A stretch of DNA of 10,046 bases from Betaproteobacteria bacterium (GCA_947448675.1 CANFOR010000099.1:1-10046); one strand, 5' to 3'. Shown: positions 1 to 5,744, counted from the first letter of the stretch. Notes: generated by a model not told the origin, from the letters alone. Translations and numbers: made by a program.

Positions 1-1355
1 AGCACCCAGGCCACCGCCAGCGCGCCGACGATGCCGGCCAGGTACAGGCCGAACAGCACCAGCCCCTGCAGCTCCAGCCCACCCCAGACCTCGCGCGCCG
101 GAATGAAGGCGCCGATCAGCAGCGCGTAGACCGGCAGGCGGGCCGAGCAGGTCATCAGCGGCGCGATCATGATGGTCACCAAGCGGTCGCGCGGGTCGGA
201 GATGGTGCGGGTGGCCATGATGCCGGGTATGGCGCAGGCAAAGCTCGACAGCAAAGGTATGAAGGAGCGGCCCGACAGGCCCACGCTGCCCATCACGCGG
301 TCAAGCAAGAAGGCGGCGCGCGGCAAATAGCCCGATTCTTCGAGCGCCAAAATAAAGAAAAACAAAATAATGATTTGCGGCAAAAACACCAGCACGCCGC
401 TCACGCCCGCCAAGATGCCGTTGACGACCAAGCTGTTGACCCAGGCCCAAGGCCCGGGGCCGGGTAGTTGGGTGGCGGCAAATTCGCTCAGCACGGTGCT
501 GGCTTGTTTGATGAGATCCATCGGCCACTGCGCCCATGAAAACACGGCTTGGAAGACCAAGAACAGCACCAGGGCCAGCAGCAGGGGGCCCAGCACCGGG
601 TGCAGCACGGCGCGGTCGATGCGGTCGCTGGCGGTGTTGGGTACCAAGTGGTCCAGGCCCAGGCCTTGCAGAATGCCGCGTACAGCGTCGTGGTCGGCTT
701 GGATGTGGTGTTCGTGCGCTGGGTCTTGCGCTGGGCTGGGGCTTAGCGTGTGGGCTACAGCGGGGCTATCTGCAGGGCTGGGCGCGCCACGCCGCCCCTG
801 CGGCTCTGGGATGTGCCACTGGCTGCGGTCGTTTAACACAGCGCGCAAGGCTGCGTCGCCATCGCCCTGGGTGGCCACGCTGCTGATGACGGGCAGGCCC
901 AGCGCCAAGCTCAAGGCCTGGGCGTCTATATGGATGCCGCGCCGCTGGGCCAAGTCGCTCATGTTCAGCGCTACCACGCAGGGTATGCCCAAGCGTTTCA
1001 CGGCCAAGACCAAGCGCAGATTGCGCCGCAAGTTAGTGGCATCGACCACGCAAACCACCAGGTCGGGCCGCTTTTCGCCGATGGCGCGGCCGTAGAGCAC
1101 GTCCACCGTGACGCGTTCGTCGGGTGAGCGCGGGTGCAAGCTGTAGGCGCCGGGCAGGTCGAGTACGCGCAGGCCTTTGCCGTTGGCGGTGATGAATTTG
1201 CCTTCTTTGCGCTCGACCGTAACACCGGCGTAATTACCGACCTTTTGCCGGCTGCCGGTGAGCAGGTTGAAGAGGGCGGTTTTGCCGCAGTTGGGGTTGC
1301 CCACCAAGGCTACCAGCGGGCCCCCCCGGTGCACATGAACAATGGCTTGGCTCAT
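1..1355 (-). CDS. feoB: FeoB ferrous iron transporter, partial (C-terminus beyond the left edge)
   Basis: Fe(II) uptake protein of the inner membrane with a cytosolic G-protein domain. About 451 codons are present, starting at ATG 1355; the rest lies beyond position 1. The G domain is intact: G1 GNPNCGKT at residues 19-26, switch-I Thr46 in NYAGVTVE, G3 DLPG at 66-69 and G4 NMSD at 131-134. Membrane-domain hallmarks follow: LPQIIILFF, LEESGYLPRAAF, GLSGRSFIPLL with FACAIPG, and the PLMTCSARLPVY block. Between the G domain and the first membrane helix (about residues 175-220) is a Pro/Ser-rich linker holding a HEHH cluster at 214-217. The start codon overlaps the feoA stop as ATGA, so translation is probably coupled. 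Known of the family: FeoA and FeoB work together at the membrane. The family call is near certain; only the length is unknown. Confidence 0.97.
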   Translation of the reverse strand, partial: MSQAIVHVHRGGPLVALVGNPNCGKTALFNLLTGSRQKVGNYAGVTVERKEGKFITANGKGLRVLDLPGAYSLHPRSPDERVTVDVLYGRAIGEKRPDLVVCVVDATNLRRNLRLVLAVKRLGIPCVVALNMSDLAQRRGIHIDAQALSLALGLPVISSVATQGDGDAALRAVLNDRSQWHIPEPQGRRGAPSPADSPAVAHTLSPSPAQDPAHEHHIQADHDAVRGILQGLGLDHLVPNTASDRIDRAVLHPVLGPLLLALVLFLVFQAVFSWAQWPMDLIKQASTVLSEFAATQLPGPGPWAWVNSLVVNGILAGVSGVLVFLPQIIILFFFILALEESGYLPRAAFLLDRVMGSVGLSGRSFIPLLSSFACAIPGIMATRTISDPRDRLVTIMIAPLMTCSARLPVYALLIGAFIPAREVWGGLELQGLVLFGLYLAGIVGALAVAWV

Positions 1356-1651
1356 GCTGCCGTAGCCACCGCCAGCGCTGCAGCTAGTGGCTGCACCTGT
1401 ACGCAAGCAGCCTCGGCTTGGCGTAGCGCAAAGGTTGAGCTGCCCGCCCGCACCACCAAGGGGGCCGAGGCCGACAAGCCGCGTGCCAGCACGCTTACCT
1501 GTTCGCCAGGGATGAAGCCCAGCTCGGCCAACCAACGCGCCCATTCAGGCGCATGCGCCGGGGCCAGCACCTTGGTGACGATGCAGGCTTGGCGCAAAGG
1601 TGCGCCGTACAAATCATGCGTGTCGTGCAATTCGAGCGGTAGCTTGGACAT
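1352..1651 (-). CDS. feoA: FeoA small cytosolic partner of FeoB
   Basis: Predicted 99-residue SH3-like FeoA protein, which is thought to bind or stimulate FeoB in Fe(II) import. The core pattern is clear: ELGFIPGEQVSVLAR at about 43-57, then APLVVRAG and FALRQAEAACVQV, matching the usual 'ELGF.PG..V.V ... P..V......ALR..EA..V.V' layout. The frame stays open upstream to 1798. I chose ATG 1651 because GGAAAG lies 7 nt before it and the FeoA domain begins soon after; ATG 1666 is possible but has no visible Shine-Dalgarno. It is slightly longer than the typical 75-85 residues because of an Ala-rich tail. The stop overlaps the feoB start by 4 nt. It is first in the operon, behind a Fur-type operator. 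Confidence 0.93.
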   Translation of the reverse strand: MSKLPLELHDTHDLYGAPLRQACIVTKVLAPAHAPEWARWLAELGFIPGEQVSVLARGLSASAPLVVRAGSSTFALRQAEAACVQVQPLAAALAVATAA

Positions 1652-1694
1652 GGAGGCGCTTTCCATTGACAAAAATTGGCTGTGCTGTGAAGGG

Positions 1695-1723
1695 TTTATA
1701 CGCCAAATGATAACCGTTTTCAT
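1695..1723 (-). promoter_or_regulatory. Predicted feoA promoter
   Basis: On the minus strand, a -10-like TATAAA (1695-1700) is preceded by a 17-nt spacer and a -35-like ATGAAA (1718-1723, 4 of 6 to TTGACA). This predicts a start site near 1688 and a leader of about 37 nt before ATG 1651. The Fur-like site sits across the spacer and -35, the usual place for repression by iron-loaded Fur. The hexamers are imperfect, so the exact promoter is an inference. Confidence 0.55.
1708..1722. promoter_or_regulatory. Fur box upstream of feoAB
   Basis: TGATAACCGTTTTCA matches the 7-1-7 Fur core TGATAAT-N-ATTATCA at 12 of 14 arm positions. The flanking bases, ATTCGCATT to the right, read on the minus strand as the AATGCGAATGA type of extension often seen in tandem Fur sites. 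Fur-Fe(II) repression of feoAB is well established in proteobacteria, and the position over the predicted promoter fits that. The site also lies about 70 nt from dnaQ, but nothing suggests that dnaQ is iron-regulated. Confidence 0.8.
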
Positions 1724-1746
1724 TCGCATTGCTGCTAAAACGGTTA
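1711..1746. repeat. Perfect 10-bp inverted repeat in the feoA-dnaQ intergenic region
   Basis: TAACCGTTTT (1711-1720) and AAAACGGTTA (1737-1746) are exact reverse complements separated by 16 nt. The left arm lies inside the Fur box; the right arm falls upstream of the predicted feoA promoter. It lies upstream of both predicted transcription starts, so it probably acts as DNA (paired operator half-sites) rather than as an RNA hairpin. Its function is unknown. Confidence 0.7.
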
Positions 1747-1777
1747 CTCCGTGCCGCCTGGCCGATATCCTGGGCGC

Positions 1778-1783
1778 TATAGT
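1778..1783 (+). promoter_or_regulatory. Predicted dnaQ -10 hexamer placed for a leaderless mRNA
   Basis: TATAGT lies exactly 6 nt before the dnaQ ATG at 1790. A start site about 7 nt downstream would fall on or next to the A of the ATG. No Shine-Dalgarno is visible in the intervening TCGGGC, which fits leaderless translation. No good -35 is seen 16-18 nt upstream, so the call is tentative. Confidence 0.4.
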
Positions 1784-1789
1784 TCGGGC

Positions 1790-2515
1790 ATGCGCCAAAT
1801 CATTCTCGACACCGAAACCACGGGTTTGTCAGCCAACTACGGCGACCGGATTATTGAAATCGGTTGTGTCGAGTTGCTCAACCGCAAACTCAGCGGCAAC
1901 AACAAACATTTCTACCTCAACCCCGAGCGCGACAGCCACGAAGACGCGCTCAAGGTGCACGGCATCAGCAATGAATTTTTGCGCGACAAACCCAAGTTTG
2001 CCCAGGTGGCCGACGAGCTGCTCGACTACCTGCATGGCGCCGAAATCATCATCCACAACGCACCCTTTGACGTGGGTTTTTTGAACAAAGAACTCGAACG
2101 CATTGGCAAGCCGGTCTTCAAGCATTTTGTGCAAAGCGTGACCGACACCTTGATGATGGCCAAGGAGCTCTACCCCGGCAAACGCAACAGCCTCGACGCG
2201 CTGTGCGACCGCCTGGGCGTAGACAACTCAGGCCGCACCTTGCACGGCGCACTGCTCGATGCCGAGTTGCTGGCCGATGTGTACATCAACCTTACCCGCG
2301 GGCAAGATGCTTTGTTGATCGATGTGGCCAGCGCTACCGGTAGTGGCCCTTTGTTGGAGCACGTCGATTTGAGCAGCTATGAACTGCCCGTGTTGCGCGC
2401 CAACGCGCAAGAATGCGCCGCACACGAGGAGCAGTTGGCCCAACTCGACAAAGCCAGCAAAGGCAAAACCCTGTGGCGCAATTACGAGCCAATGCCCTCA
2501 GAGGCTGTGGCATAA
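1790..2515 (+). CDS. dnaQ: DNA polymerase III epsilon subunit (3'-5' proofreading exonuclease)
   Basis: 241 residues, close to the 243 of E. coli DnaQ. It removes misincorporated nucleotides as part of the Pol III core. The DEDDh exonuclease motifs are all visible: DTET with D7 and E9 (Exo I), HNAPFD ending in D94 (Exo II), and H152 and D157 in LHGALLDAELLADVY (Exo III). These are shifted 5-10 residues from the E. coli catalytic set. QDALLI at 172-177 lies where E. coli has its beta-clamp-binding hexapeptide, followed by a linker and a C-terminal segment ending KTLWRNYE, where epsilon normally contacts the alpha subunit. ATG 1790 was chosen over the in-frame GTG at 1751 because the exonuclease fold starts at once after it and the length then matches the family. 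tRNA-Val follows 26 nt after the stop. The gene is complete and intact. Confidence 0.96.
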   Translation: MRQIILDTETTGLSANYGDRIIEIGCVELLNRKLSGNNKHFYLNPERDSHEDALKVHGISNEFLRDKPKFAQVADELLDYLHGAEIIIHNAPFDVGFLNKELERIGKPVFKHFVQSVTDTLMMAKELYPGKRNSLDALCDRLGVDNSGRTLHGALLDAELLADVYINLTRGQDALLIDVASATGSGPLLEHVDLSSYELPVLRANAQECAAHEEQLAQLDKASKGKTLWRNYEPMPSEAVA

Positions 2516-2516
2516 T
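2511..2516 (+). promoter_or_regulatory. Possible tRNA-Val -10 element overlapping the dnaQ stop codon
   Basis: CATAAT, preceded by TGG (close to an extended -10, TGnTATAAT), spans the dnaQ stop codon (TAA 2513-2515) and would start transcription near 2523, about 20 nt before the mature tRNA. The -35 region is unconvincing. The tRNA may instead be processed from dnaQ read-through. Confidence 0.3.
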
Positions 2517-2527
2517 CAAAGGCTTTC

Positions 2528-2542
2528 CTGAACCGGGTTCAG
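2528..2542 (+). repeat. 15-bp palindrome abutting the 5' end of tRNA-Val
   Basis: CTGAACC-G-GGTTCAG is a perfect 7-bp inverted repeat around one base. As RNA it would fold as a 6-bp stem with a CGG loop. Its last base is the first G of the mature tRNA, so it lies in the 5' leader at the RNase P cleavage point. The function, if any, is unknown. Confidence 0.5.
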
Positions 2543-2616
2543 GGCGATTAGCTCAGGGGTAGAGCACTGCATTCACACTGCAGGGGTCGCAAGTTCGAAA
2601 CTTGCATCGCCCACCA
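2542..2616 (+). tRNA. tRNA-Val (anticodon CAC)
   Basis: A complete 75-nt cloverleaf with encoded CCA. The acceptor stem GGGCGAT (2542-2548) pairs with ATCGCCC (2606-2612), followed by A and CCA. The D arm is GCTC...GAGC. The anticodon stem CTGCA/TGCAG encloses the loop TTCACAC, giving anticodon CAC for valine GUG codons. The T arm is GCAAG-TTCGAAA-CTTGC with the canonical TTCGA. All stems pair perfectly. No hairpin terminator is evident downstream. Confidence 0.97.
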
Positions 2617-2692
2617 TCTTTCTAGATTGCACCACCATCGCGATGCACTGCACGACAGTTGCATCTTGGTAGACAATCGAAGCGTGCACACC

Positions 2693-3535
2693 ATGCTTCT
2701 ATCCAGCCCGGGCTCTACACCATTGGTGCTGGACTCCCCCCACAGCGGTACCGCTTATCCACCGGATTTTGGCTACGCTTGTGCGCTGGCCACCCTGCGC
2801 CGTGCCGAAGACACCCATGTTGAAAAGCTCTACGCTTTTGCGCCCGCACTGGGCGTGGCTTGGGTCGAGGCGCTATTTCCGCGCAGCTATCTAGATGCCA
2901 ACCGCAACACCACCGAACTAGACCTTTCTATGCTCAACGGCCCCTGGCCGGGCACGCTCGAAACCGACCCTGCCGTCCTCTCCAAAGTGCGCTTGGGCAA
3001 AGGCTTGATTTGGAAGTTCACCGACGATGGCGTACCGATTTACCAGCGCCTGCTCAGTGTTGACGAAGTGGCCACGCGCATTGCCCATTGCTGGCAGCCC
3101 TACCATGCGGCAGTGGCAACCGCCATCGACGCCGCCCATGCGCGCCACGGCTATAGCGTGCACCTCAATTGCCACTCTATGCCTGCCATTTCAGCCAGCC
3201 ATGCGACCGACTTTCCGGGCCTGGTGCACGCCGACTTTGTGGTAGGAAACCGCGACGAAAGCACGTCCAGCCTGCCTTTGGCGCTATTGATTTGCGAGCA
3301 TTTGAAGGCTTTAGGCTATTCGGTTGCCTACAACCACCCGTACAAAGGGGTGGAGTTGGTGCGCCGCTACGGCAGACCTGCGCAGCACCGCCACAGCATC
3401 CAAGTCGAGATCAACCGCAGGCTCTACATGGACGAGTCCACGCTGAAACTGCACGCTGGTTTTGCGCCGCTGCAGCGCAGTTTGCAGTCCTTGGTTGAAC
3501 TGCTTTTGGCAACCGACCCACGCAACTTGGTTTAA
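2693..3535 (+). CDS. N-formylglutamate amidohydrolase family protein (HutG-like)
   Basis: 280 residues when started at ATG 2693; a longer frame from TTG 2627 is unlikely because it adds residues unlike the family that lie just beyond the tRNA. Characteristic motifs of the metal-dependent N-formylglutamate deformylase fold appear in order: DSPHSG (14-19), YLDANRNTTELD (67-78), LNCHSMP (158-164), DFVVGNRD (181-188), NHPYKG (214-219) and VEINRRLYMD (238-247). The founding activity releases formate and glutamate from N-formylglutamate in histidine breakdown. No hutU, hutH or hutI homologue is nearby, so the true substrate may be another N-formyl or N-acyl amino acid. A weak -10 (TAGACA or GACAAT, 2670-2677) precedes it. 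The downstream hydrolase begins 5 nt after the stop, so the two are almost certainly co-transcribed. Confidence 0.9.
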   Translation: MLLSSPGSTPLVLDSPHSGTAYPPDFGYACALATLRRAEDTHVEKLYAFAPALGVAWVEALFPRSYLDANRNTTELDLSMLNGPWPGTLETDPAVLSKVRLGKGLIWKFTDDGVPIYQRLLSVDEVATRIAHCWQPYHAAVATAIDAAHARHGYSVHLNCHSMPAISASHATDFPGLVHADFVVGNRDESTSSLPLALLICEHLKALGYSVAYNHPYKGVELVRRYGRPAQHRHSIQVEINRRLYMDESTLKLHAGFAPLQRSLQSLVELLLATDPRNLV

Positions 3536-3540
3536 GCCAT

Positions 3541-4440
3541 ATGCAAGACCCCTCGCTACCACCTGAACGCAGCTCGGCATGGTTTGATGCCATGTACAAC
3601 AACCGCGCCCTAGTGCCCGATTACGCCGGCTACCTCTCTCGCTGGGCGCAGGACTCCGCCACGGTGCGCAGCCGTCAGCCCTGTGCACTCGACCTTGCCT
3701 ACGGCCAAGACGCTAGCGAGACCTTAGATGTTTTCCCAGGCGACGCAAGCCAGCCAGCCCCGGTGTTGGTGTTCATCCACGGCGGCTACTGGCGCAGCCT
3801 AGACAAAGCCGACCATTCCTTCATCGCGCCTGCATTCACCCGGCAGGGTGCCTGCGTGGTGGTGCCGAATTACGCGCTGTGCCCGGGCACACCGCAAGCG
3901 CCCGTCACGCTGCCGCAGATTGTTTTGCAAATGGTGCAAGCCCTGGTTTGGGTTTACCAAAACATCGCGCGCTATGGCGGCGATCCAACGCGCATCAGCG
4001 TGGCAGGGCATTCGGCAGGCGGGCATTTGGCGGCGATGTTGCTGGCCTGTGATTGGCCGCGTTACCAGCCAGGCTTGCCCGTTGGCTTGCTGCGCAACGC
4101 GCTCTCGGTTTCGGGCTTGCACGAACTGGACGCCATCATGCACGCGCCCTTTTTGCAGCAAAGCTTGCTGCTCACGTCCGCGCAAGTGTTGCAATGCAGT
4201 CCGGCTTGGTTTCCACCGCCCGTGCAAGGCAGCTTGTACAGCGTGGCCGGTGCCGACGAGAGTACTGAGTTTGCGCGCCAGTGCCGTTTGATTCAACGCA
4301 GTTGGGGCCGGGCCCGGGTGCCGGTGTGTGAGCTGCTTGCGGGGTGCAACCACTTCAGCGTGCTCAATGCACTGGCCCAGCCCGGCCATCGTTTGCAGCA
4401 ATTGGGTATGCAATTGCTGAACGGTAGTAAAAACCGCTGA
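3541..4440 (+). CDS. Alpha/beta hydrolase, kynurenine formamidase (arylformamidase)-like
   Basis: 299-residue cytosolic alpha/beta-hydrolase with no signal peptide. The oxyanion-hole motif HGGYW is at 80-84, where an Asn/Trp-rich variant is typical of arylformamidases. The nucleophile elbow GHSAGG is at 156-161 with Ser158; the likely acid is Asp239 (AGADES) and the likely base His271 (GCNHFSVL). The order and spacing suit the N-formylkynurenine formamidase branch (tryptophan to kynurenine) and related carbamate or ester hydrolases. Neither tryptophan 2,3-dioxygenase nor kynureninase is in the window, so specificity is open. It starts 5 nt after the upstream deformylase-family gene without an independent promoter. 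The 35-nt gap to the convergent guaC stop holds no obvious terminator. Confidence 0.85.
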   Translation: MQDPSLPPERSSAWFDAMYNNRALVPDYAGYLSRWAQDSATVRSRQPCALDLAYGQDASETLDVFPGDASQPAPVLVFIHGGYWRSLDKADHSFIAPAFTRQGACVVVPNYALCPGTPQAPVTLPQIVLQMVQALVWVYQNIARYGGDPTRISVAGHSAGGHLAAMLLACDWPRYQPGLPVGLLRNALSVSGLHELDAIMHAPFLQQSLLLTSAQVLQCSPAWFPPPVQGSLYSVAGADESTEFARQCRLIQRSWGRARVPVCELLAGCNHFSVLNALAQPGHRLQQLGMQLLNGSKNR

Positions 4441-4475
4441 AAGGCGCGCCAGTACTGCGTAGACTGCTATTAAAT

Positions 4476-5453
4476 TTACATCAACAGGTGCTCACCGGCG
4501 TTGTCGCCGCCCAAGATCACATAGTTCACCTTGCGGATGTCCATGAGTTTGGTGCCGCCACCATAGCTGATCGAGCTTTGCACATCTTGTTCCATCTCCA
4601 CCAGCGTATTGAACAGCTTGCCCTTGATGGGCTCCAAAATGCGCTTACCTTCGACGTGCTTGTACTCGCCTTTGTTGAAATCGCTGGCCGAGCCGTAATA
4701 CTCCTTGAATTGCTCGCCGTTTACCTCGACGGTTTTGCCGGGCGACTCTTCGTGGCCTGCAAACAGCGAGCCAATCATGACCATGCTGGCACCAAAGCGA
4801 ACGCTCTTGGCAATGTCGCCATGGCTGCGAATGCCACCGTCGGCGATGATGGGCTTGGTCGCCACGCGCGCGCACCATTTGAGCGCTGAGAGTTGCCAGC
4901 CGCCAGTGCCAAAACCGGTTTTGAGCTTGGTGATGCACACCTTGCCCGGGCCCACGCCCACCTTGGTGGCGTCAGCGCCCCAGTTTTCCAGGTCAATCAC
5001 CGCCTCGGGCGTGGCCACATTGCCTGCTATCACAAAGCTAGTAGGCAGCTTGGCTTTGAGGTAAGCAATCATGTTTTTCACGCTGTCGGCGTGGCCGTGC
5101 GCGATGTCGATGGTGATGTATTCGGGCACTAGTTTGGCAGCTACCAGTTGGTCTACGGTGTCGTAGTCGGGTTTTTTCACACCCAGCGAGATGCTGGCAA
5201 AACAGCCCTTGGTATGCATGTCTTTGACAAACTGCAGGTTGTCTAAATCAAAGCGGTGCATCACGTAGAAGTAGCCGTTTTGCGCCATCCAGGTGCAAAT
5301 GCTCTCATTCACCACCGTCTTCATATTCGCCGGCACCACTGGCAGGCGAAAGCTGCGCCCGCCTAAAGTGACGCTGGCGTCGCACTCCGAACGGCTTTCC
5401 ACACGGCATTTGCGCGGCAGCAGCAAGACGTTGTCGTAGTCAAAAATTTCCAT
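4476..5453 (-). CDS. guaC: GMP reductase (type 2, GuaC)
   Basis: 325 residues, the usual length of the short IMPDH/GMPR-family GMP reductase without CBS domains. It converts GMP to IMP with NADPH and release of ammonia, returning guanine nucleotides to the common purine pool. Visible marks are the N-terminal DYDNVLLLP, PANMKTVVNE (41-50), IDIAHGH (115-121), the catalytic loop GVGPGKVCITK with Cys173, ADGGIRSHGDIAKS (204-217) with the phosphate-binding DGG, MIGSLFAG (226-233), and YYGSAS near 252, where IMPDHs have their flap. ATG 5453 was chosen over an in-frame TTG at 5468 because it gives the family length and has GGAG 9 nt upstream. The gene is monocistronic and convergent with the hydrolase. 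Its leader shows unusual complementarity described separately. Confidence 0.95.
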   Translation of the reverse strand: MEIFDYDNVLLLPRKCRVESRSECDASVTLGGRSFRLPVVPANMKTVVNESICTWMAQNGYFYVMHRFDLDNLQFVKDMHTKGCFASISLGVKKPDYDTVDQLVAAKLVPEYITIDIAHGHADSVKNMIAYLKAKLPTSFVIAGNVATPEAVIDLENWGADATKVGVGPGKVCITKLKTGFGTGGWQLSALKWCARVATKPIIADGGIRSHGDIAKSVRFGASMVMIGSLFAGHEESPGKTVEVNGEQFKEYYGSASDFNKGEYKHVEGKRILEPIKGKLFNTLVEMEQDVQSSISYGGGTKLMDIRKVNYVILGGDNAGEHLLM

Positions 5454-5461
5454 GGTTCCAA

Positions 5462-5508
5462 GCTCCAAAATGGCTGTTGATCGAACAGATGAGCACTTGG
5501 ATTGGAGC
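5462..5508 (-). promoter_or_regulatory. Inverted repeat covering the guaC Shine-Dalgarno
   Basis: On the guaC RNA, GCUCCAA (5508-5502) is exactly complementary to UUGGAGC (5468-5462), which contains the GGAG Shine-Dalgarno. The 33-nt loop holds a smaller stem, CUGUU/AACAG (5488-5484 with 5478-5474). Formed, the outer stem would hide the ribosome-binding site. A second possible pairing, CCAAG with CUUGG just after the Shine-Dalgarno, crosses it. Whether it folds in vivo is unknown. Confidence 0.45.
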
Positions 5509-5531
5509 CCGGCTTAGGCTTGCGGCATGCG

Positions 5532-5567
5532 CAAAAAGAAACCGGGCCACAAATGCTTGGGCCCGGT
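5532..5567 (-). terminator. Terminator-like hairpin with U-tract pointing toward guaC
   Basis: Read on the minus strand, ACCGGGCC (5567-5560) pairs with GGCCCGGT (5548-5541) as an 8-bp GC-rich stem. Three more pairs (CAA/TTG) may form inside around an ATGC loop. TTCTTTTT (5540-5533) follows at once, the classical Rho-independent layout. The plus-strand side lacks a T-tract, so it would work only toward guaC. It lies about 80 nt before the guaC start. It could end a now-lost upstream gene or be an attenuator of guaC. Confidence 0.65.
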
Positions 5568-5572
5568 GGTTG

Positions 5573-5578
5573 ATTCTA
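5573..5578 (-). promoter_or_regulatory. Possible guaC -10 element
   Basis: TAGAAT on the minus strand is a good -10, but the best -35 at 17 nt (ATAGTA) is poor. Its start site would fall about at the first base of the terminator-like hairpin, so the guaC message would begin with that hairpin. A perfect TATAAT also lies on the minus strand at 5727-5732, without a good -35; it would give a leader of about 265 nt containing all the structures noted here. Confidence 0.35.
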
Positions 5579-5597
5579 TCAGGGCCTGGGCGGGGTA

Positions 5598-5693
5598 CTA
5601 TTTTCGTAGCAATACCTGCACAAACTGCGCCTTGAAGGTGTTTATCGGTATTACCTCACGAATGTCGATATTGATTTCTGCGAAAATAAAAGC
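5598..5693 (-). pseudogene. Possible 3' remnant of a lost gene upstream of guaC
   Basis: A stop-to-stop frame of 31 codons ends in TAG 5598-5600 and reads protein-like toward its end (EINIDIREVIPINTF, then KAQFVQVLLRK). It has no ATG, GTG or TTG start giving a sensible protein, and it ends 30 nt before the terminator-like hairpin, as a gene's 3' end would. I do not recognise the family. A frame this short can arise by chance, so the call is weak. The same bases hold nested inverted repeats (TATTTTCG 5599-5606 with CGAAAATA 5681-5688; AATACC with GGTATT). Confidence 0.25.
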
Positions 5694-5744
5694 CTAGTCA
5701 AAAAAATCCAACCGCAAATTTTGTAAATTATATTTTTTGAAATT

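Larger units (their letters stand above)
5454..5744. other. Structured intergenic region between guaC and the surface-protein gene
   Basis: 291 nt without a convincing gene, between two divergent starts. The guaC-proximal half is GC-rich with hairpins. The distal 55 nt (5690-5744) are strongly AT-rich with A and T runs, unlike the rest of the window, and probably hold the promoter of the plus-strand gene. No confident -35/-10 pair was found there. TTGCG/CGCAA (5520-5534) is a further small inverted repeat. Confidence 0.6.

Noticed and set aside
370..1095. 241-codon plus-strand frame across the left end
   Set aside because: It is antisense to feoB, whose G motifs and membrane signatures are unambiguous.
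1751..1789. GTG 1751 as the dnaQ start
   Set aside because: It would add 13 residues unlike the family and has no better ribosome-binding site. ATG 1790 gives the expected length.
3799..4413. 204-codon minus-strand frame opposite the alpha/beta-hydrolase
   Set aside because: No recognisable motifs and a composition rich in Arg, Gln and His. The plus strand encodes a complete hydrolase with its catalytic triad.
4441..4475. Bidirectional terminator between the hydrolase and guaC
   Set aside because: GGCGCGCC and CAGTACTG are short palindromes, but no stem with a following T-tract was found on either strand.
5454..5744. A known riboswitch (purine, glycine, TPP, SAH, c-di-GMP) before guaC
   Set aside because: None of the consensus core sequences I know for these classes is present, so only an unclassified candidate is reported.
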